A DNA stretch of 64,000 bases, from the NCBI GenBank assembly GCA_029204225.1, contig CM055109.1, forward strand, positions 43,465,054 through 43,529,053, in the 5' to 3' direction. Origin of the DNA: Diphasiastrum complanatum (taxonomy: Eukaryota > Streptophyta > Lycopodiopsida > Lycopodiales > Lycopodiaceae). This document shows, in pieces, positions 59,519-64,000 of the stretch (position 1 is the first letter of the stretch; the number at the start of each line of letters is the position of its first letter). Under the pieces are notes generated by a model. The model was not told where the DNA came from and searched no databases. It saw only the letters and a list, made by a program, of their open reading frames with translations. The translations under genes were made by a program, and so were the position numbers.

Positions 59519-59877
59519 TGTGGAGTCTCATGATCTCACATTATCCAAGTTTTGTCATATATTGTACAAAAATTTCAATTTCTATATATGTAAATGTGCT
59601 ATAGTGTCTAAATTCATGTAAAGGCCTAATTGCACCTTGTAAATACATATTTAGAATAGAAGTTGTGACGTTTTATAAGAGACGCAGTAGCAGTTCAGAA
59701 CCGACATTTTGACGTTCGTAAACGATGTTGGGACTGAAGAACGTTCCTATAAGGACAGCACTATGTGCTGTTGTACTGATGCATTTCTACGTAGAGTTGA
59801 GTATCAATAGAGAGTGAAGAGCAAGTTTCGCGTCACACACATTTCTCACGTCTTACTGAATTTCAGTTACTCTAACA
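59519..59877 (+). repeat. Probable 3' LTR (plus orientation)
   Basis: 359 bp with ends TGTGGAGTC...CTCTAACA. Inside are a TATAA at 59748-59752 and, about 65 bp later, ATCAATAGAGAGTGAAGAGC, like the R/U5 start of plant LTRs. No partner copy is found upstream in the window, so the 5' end of the element is missing or beyond recognition. No tRNA-type PBS follows it, which argues for a 3' rather than a 5' LTR. Confidence 0.55.
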
Positions 59878-62056
59878 TGGATTTTCAGGCGACACCAACA
59901 AGTAACAATTCTGACTAATGGGTACAGGGAATTAGCCGAAGCTGTTAAGCATAACTTTTAGCAGAACTTCCTTCAATTCTGAATGAGCTATGTGTTCAGA
60001 TAATGAGATTGTTTGATGTTTTGTTTTGTTTGCTTCCTGCGATAAGAACTAATACTCTGTGTTTGATTAAGAAGAATCTTTAGCCAATGTGATTCACCTT
60101 GATCAATATTTTTGCTAGTTGCTGTTTGTTCTAACTGTTTACCTGATGTCTGAAGAGCCTAAAAGATAAAGTAATCTTTACAATTGCAGACCTTGACAAA
60201 ATCGTTTCACCATTGGTGTTCCTGGATGCCAATTTACCAAAATATCTTTGGATAACCAGTTATGTCGTTGTAGTATTCATTGTGAATTTTATATATTCTA
60301 GTTCGTTTACCATCATACATACAGTTACCATGCAAAAGATGAGATTATTTTCTCTCTTGGGGAACGATCAAACCTTTTATACTATGTAATTCATCGATTT
60401 TGAGGCCACCACAAGCTTCCACAAATGATTTGTGTTTTGTGGAATGTACAATATTATAGTTATAAAATAAAAATTCCAATTTTTACATGCAAAGTACTGT
60501 GCATATGTTCCTATAATAGATGAGTTAAAGCTATGTTATTTGAAGGATTTACACAATCAATCCTCCATGAAAAAAAATTCTACCAATTACGTTATTTGCT
60601 ATTTAGAGATAAGAATTTTGTATTATTATTTTCATTAAACTTGATTTATATTTCGAGAGGTATCTCGAAAACAAACATTTAAATACATGGATAAAAATTT
60701 GTCATAAAATTTATGATTTATTTTTTAACAATAAATGGAGTAAGAAAAAACAAACTTCCCAAGACCACAGTAAACAATACAAGAAAACAATTCTTTCATA
60801 ATTGGAGACACACACACACACAATAATGCACCATTTTTGCATGCATTTGTAAACTAAAAACTAGTAGAATAAAAATAAGACTTGCACAAGTCTCATTTTT
60901 ATTAAACATGTCTTTAATGATCAAAATCATCAAGAACACAATAACCAACCCATCAGTGTTCCACCGATTTGAAAAGGAGAAAAAAACACGATTTAATTCC
61001 GTTTACTGGGAGTACCAATACTCCAGAGCTAAATGGTTTAAACAGCATCGTACCAAGGAATCGAATCCCTGAATTGGGTAAATGCCTGAGAACCATACCA
61101 TTCTTACCTTTCCGTCAAGATCAGCTTAGAAATATAACCACTTCGGAAACTGATTAGAACAGCTTGACTAAAGATCCAATAGTACTAAAGTTCCAATAAA
61201 ACTGGCTTAGCAAAATGTCAAAGTGATAAAGCCCAAAAAAATGCAGATTGTTCCTAGAGAAGGGAAATCCTAATTCCTTCAAATCCCGTTACGAGAGACA
61301 AAAACACCAAGAAAACGAAATTTCTTTATTCAGGTGTTAGTAACTTGAATTTCCAGAGTTGATCTAGAAAACTGATTCTGGACCAACTCAAAACTACCAA
61401 AATAACATCGAGCCTTGACTAACCTGCATGAAATAGTATTGACACTAATAGTAAGCCAATTTGTTCCGTCGCCGACCAATAATCTTTCATAGCTTTGTTT
61501 TCCTCTCAGAACCAAGTATTAGCAGTCTATATTCCACATAATGTATTCTACATGCAGATTTATAGGACTTCAGGCAAAAAAATCCTTAACCCACTGTATG
61601 CTATAACTTGAAATCAAGCGCTTATGTTCCCACAAGTCCATACAAACTGGACATATTGATTTACAATCAATTATCTATGAATTGGTACAAAATAACATGA
61701 TTCAGAACATTGTGGACTGATGCATGCTATTCACAACTTTAGCCGAGCGAAATCCAGCAATGAAATAAGTAACTAAATCAACCATTACTGATCACTCAAC
61801 ACCATTTGAAAAACTTCTTCAAGAAATCATAAAATTGCAAATAGACTCCAACAAATTCTCAGCATCTTTTACCAAAAAAATCCATGTACTCTACAAATAA
61901 TTTCGAAAAGTGTGCTACTTAACCGGAATTTGTGAATCCAACTCCTTATTCCCTTGAGAACAAAACAGCACTCCAACCGGGATGTAAATCCAAGTGCTTC
62001 AACTTCCAAATCGATGTAGGCTTGTCTCCATCCTATCCAAGACCGCATCTTAGTCA
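59878..62056 (-). other. Gene-free leader of minus-strand gypsy element
   Basis: No gene or domain is recognised on either strand. By position it is the untranslated leader downstream of the gypsy PBS at 62058-62069, read on the minus strand. A short (AC)n lies at about 60809-60822. Confidence 0.4.
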
Positions 62057-62057
62057 A

Positions 62058-62069
62058 GATCTGATACCA
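62058..62069 (-). other. Primer binding site of gypsy element
   Basis: TGGTATCAGATC on the minus strand, one base after the LTR end ACTTTACA. Complementary to initiator tRNA-Met apart from the penultimate bases. Confidence 0.75.
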
Positions 62070-62070
62070 A

Positions 62071-62545
62071 TGTAAAGTCTCTAAAGGATTGCCCCAAAGA
62101 TGAGGATAAGAGAACACAATAGAAGAGACTATGGAGCCAAACCACCCAACCAATCCTAGATCAAACCTGGATCTAGCCCCCAAGCCATGCCATGTGAAGC
62201 AAGAGGAGAAGAAAGAACCTGGTAACCTAAACCCAATATGTCGATGGGAGAATCCCCACCTCATTATATAGAGAGTAGAGTCCTGTGCATGAAACCATGC
62301 AACCCCCATGCAGGTCAACTATAAATAGATCACACCTCTTCATGCAGTCCTCCTGCCTATATCCGTCACACAGACATGCAATACTCCATATGTCTCAATT
62401 AGAGTCTCTGGGTCCTCTCAAGGTTAATTAGTCACAAATTGGCCTTGACATGGAAATAAATCATGACGTGACCAATAATCTCGAATACTGGAGGTCCGGT
62501 CTACCATATCTATTTCAGGTCCTTAACAGAATATGGCCATAATAG
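62071..62545 (-). repeat. Gypsy 5' LTR (unoccupied insertion site)
   Basis: About 475 bp, ending ACTTTACA on the minus strand and followed by the PBS. It is the intact counterpart of the split LTR 36920-37004 plus 31987-32396. At 62465-62469 it carries GACGT where the other copy is interrupted by the copia element. Confidence 0.85.
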
Positions 62546-62547
62546 TC

Positions 62548-62867
62548 TGTCACACAATGCTTGAAACAAAGAGGATCAATAGATGATGTTGTAGTTGTAA
62601 TGCACACATAATTCTAAATCTTGTATGATCTCGAATGAATTACTATCTACTATTGCTTGTGTGTCTCATTCACTTGTTTTTATCCATTCCGCACAGTGCT
62701 TCAATTTTGTTGAATGCTGAATTAATTTATAACGTAGAGCAGCAGTGTCTGTCTATTTTTTGAAGGATCGTAGAAATGATACAACAGGCATTGACCAACA
62801 ATCATATCTGAAATCCATTCGAATTGATTTCGTTCGCGATTTATATTTCACTTCAATGGATGTAACA
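62548..62867 (-). repeat. Second-family gypsy 3' LTR
   Basis: 320 bp on the minus strand, TGTTAC...GTGACA. Just upstream on that strand are AAGGGGGGGAGAA and a pol-end sequence (GAGGACATAAG) at 62868-62965, so it is the 3' LTR of a truncated element. Confidence 0.65.
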
Positions 62868-62969
62868 TTCTCCCCCCCTTGACCACTTATGTCCTCAGAA
62901 GTGAAAACTAGAAAATTTTTTCTTTTGAACCAACGCACACAACCAAAAGTGCATTCTTGAAGCATATCT

Positions 62970-63990
62970 ATGGATTTTATAGTTAGACTTCCCCAAACCC
63001 AACGTCAAAATGATTCTATTTGGGTTGTAGTGGATATGTTAACTAAGTCAGCCACATTCATACCAATAAAATCAACTGCAAAGGCTTCAGATTCAGCTTA
63101 CATCTTTGTTGAAATATTATCTAGGCTTTATGGACTGCCAAGTGATATTGTTAGTGATAGAGATCCTAAATTTATAGGTCACTTTTGGTGCGTGTATTCC
63201 ATAAGCTAGAAAACTTGCTTAGTTTTAGTTCTACTGATCATCTTGAATCGGATAGACGGACTGAGAGAACTAATCAAACTTTGGAGGATATGTTGAGGAC
63301 ATGTTTCTCACAGGCAGTCTAGTGGAAAGATTATATTCTTTTAATTGAGTTTGCTTACAATAGTAGATAACATTCTACTACAGGTTATAGTCCGTTTATG
63401 CTAATGTACAGTTTTCAATCTACTTTGTTTGATGAAATCTATTAAGATCTTGAAAGTTGCGGATTTCCTACATGATATGCAAGAAATTTTGCAAGTGGCA
63501 CATGATTGTATCCGTAGTGTTCAACAAAGAGCTAAGCACTATGCCGATCGTAAGAAATTTTTCAAAGATTTTAAAGTTGATAATTGGGTATATCTTAGAA
63601 TTCCAAAATATTCTAGGACTATGCGTATAGGGAAGCATTATAAGTTGTCTACCAAACATTGTGGACCGTTTTGGACTATAAAAAAAATTGGTTTTTTAGT
63701 TATGAGCTTGATCTTCAGGGTAAATCGAATGCTCATCCAGTGTTTCATGTAAGCCAGTTGAAATTAAGTTTATATGAAAGTGATATAGTTGGTAAGGAAG
63801 AAGATCTTATGCATTTGGAGGATTTATCGCTCAATGCACTTTTGGAACCTGAAAATTGAGAAATCGTTCTATCTCAGAGTGCTTGATTAGGTGGAAGAAT
63901 CAGACTGAGAATGATGATTCATGGGAAAGGGTTGAAAGCATAAAGAAAAACTTTCCTAGTTTTCACTTCTGAGGACATAAGTAGTTCAAA
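62970..63990 (+). pseudogene. Ty3/gypsy integrase to pol end
   Basis: It starts MDFIVRLPQTQ and has WVVVDMLTKSATFIPIK (first catalytic Asp) and SDRDPKFIGHFW (second Asp region). A frame change follows, then ERTNQTLEDMLRTC and TGYSPFMLMY. Another frame has RAKHYADRKKFF and FKVDNWVYLR, and the end has HPVFHVSQLKLSLYE. It finishes with TTCACTTCTGAGGACATAAG, the same pol end as in the minus-strand relic at 62868-62965. Stops and frameshifts are present. It runs toward the window edge, where an LTR would be expected. Confidence 0.88.
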
Positions 63991-64000
63991 GTTTGAAATT

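Noticed and set aside
36920-62545. Reading the two similar minus-strand gypsy LTRs as the ends of one 25-kb element
   Set aside because: A host gene (Dabb) and several independent elements lie between them, and the AT-rich repeat occurs twice in the interval, so they belong to two separate copies.

Overview
The window is nuclear DNA of a land plant. Spliced plant genes (an IQ67-domain calmodulin-binding protein with the family's signature intron, a two-domain Dabb protein, the 3' exons of a plant DUF4149/TMEM205-like gene), a TTTAGGG-type telomere motif and iMet-primed Ty1/copia and Ty3/gypsy elements all point there. The very high load of old, nested, frameshifted retroelements and wide gene spacing suggest a large genome, plausibly a gymnosperm. 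Species and chromosome cannot be told from sequence alone.

Layout. 1-3.9 kb: gypsy 3' region, LTR and integrase relic. 4.4-5.3 kb: last two exons of a DUF4149 gene. 5.3-9.7 kb: no gene; tandem and foldback repeats and a GT/GA microsatellite. 9.7-17 kb: copia relics on both strands and a GC-rich hairpin cluster. 18.5-22.9 kb: the IQD gene (five coding exons, 510 aa). 23-29.2 kb: SINE-like head, gypsy RT and gag relics, microsatellites and an LTR. 29.3-37 kb: one copia element that inserted into a gypsy LTR and was then cut in two by an inversion of about 5.3 kb. 37-42.5 kb: gypsy tail, long AT-rich repeat, unknown minus-strand coding fragments, copia relic. 43-45.1 kb: the Dabb gene. 45.6-53.4 kb: minus-strand copia with a second, internally deleted copia (both LTRs, PBS, PPT and target duplication visible) nested in it. 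53.9-54.0 kb: an isolated first exon of a MYB-CC (GARP) transcription factor. 54.1-55.2 kb: second copy of the AT-rich repeat. 55.5-59.9 kb: plus-strand unrecognised ORFs ending at a polypurine tract and LTR. 62-64 kb: gypsy LTRs in minus orientation and a plus-strand gypsy integrase running to the window edge.

Host functions. The IQD protein is expected to link Ca2+/calmodulin to microtubules or membranes. The Dabb protein is a small dimeric alpha-beta barrel, probably organelle-targeted. The DUF4149 protein is a small membrane protein. They share no pathway and are separated by transposon nests.

The least explained object is the plus-strand reading frame at 57350-59476: an acidic N-terminus, a coiled coil, three spaced TQT (LC8-type) motifs and a helical C-terminal domain, interrupted by one TGA, ending 26 nt before a polypurine tract and an LTR. 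I recognise no family for it. It may be the terminal ORF of an undescribed LTR element.
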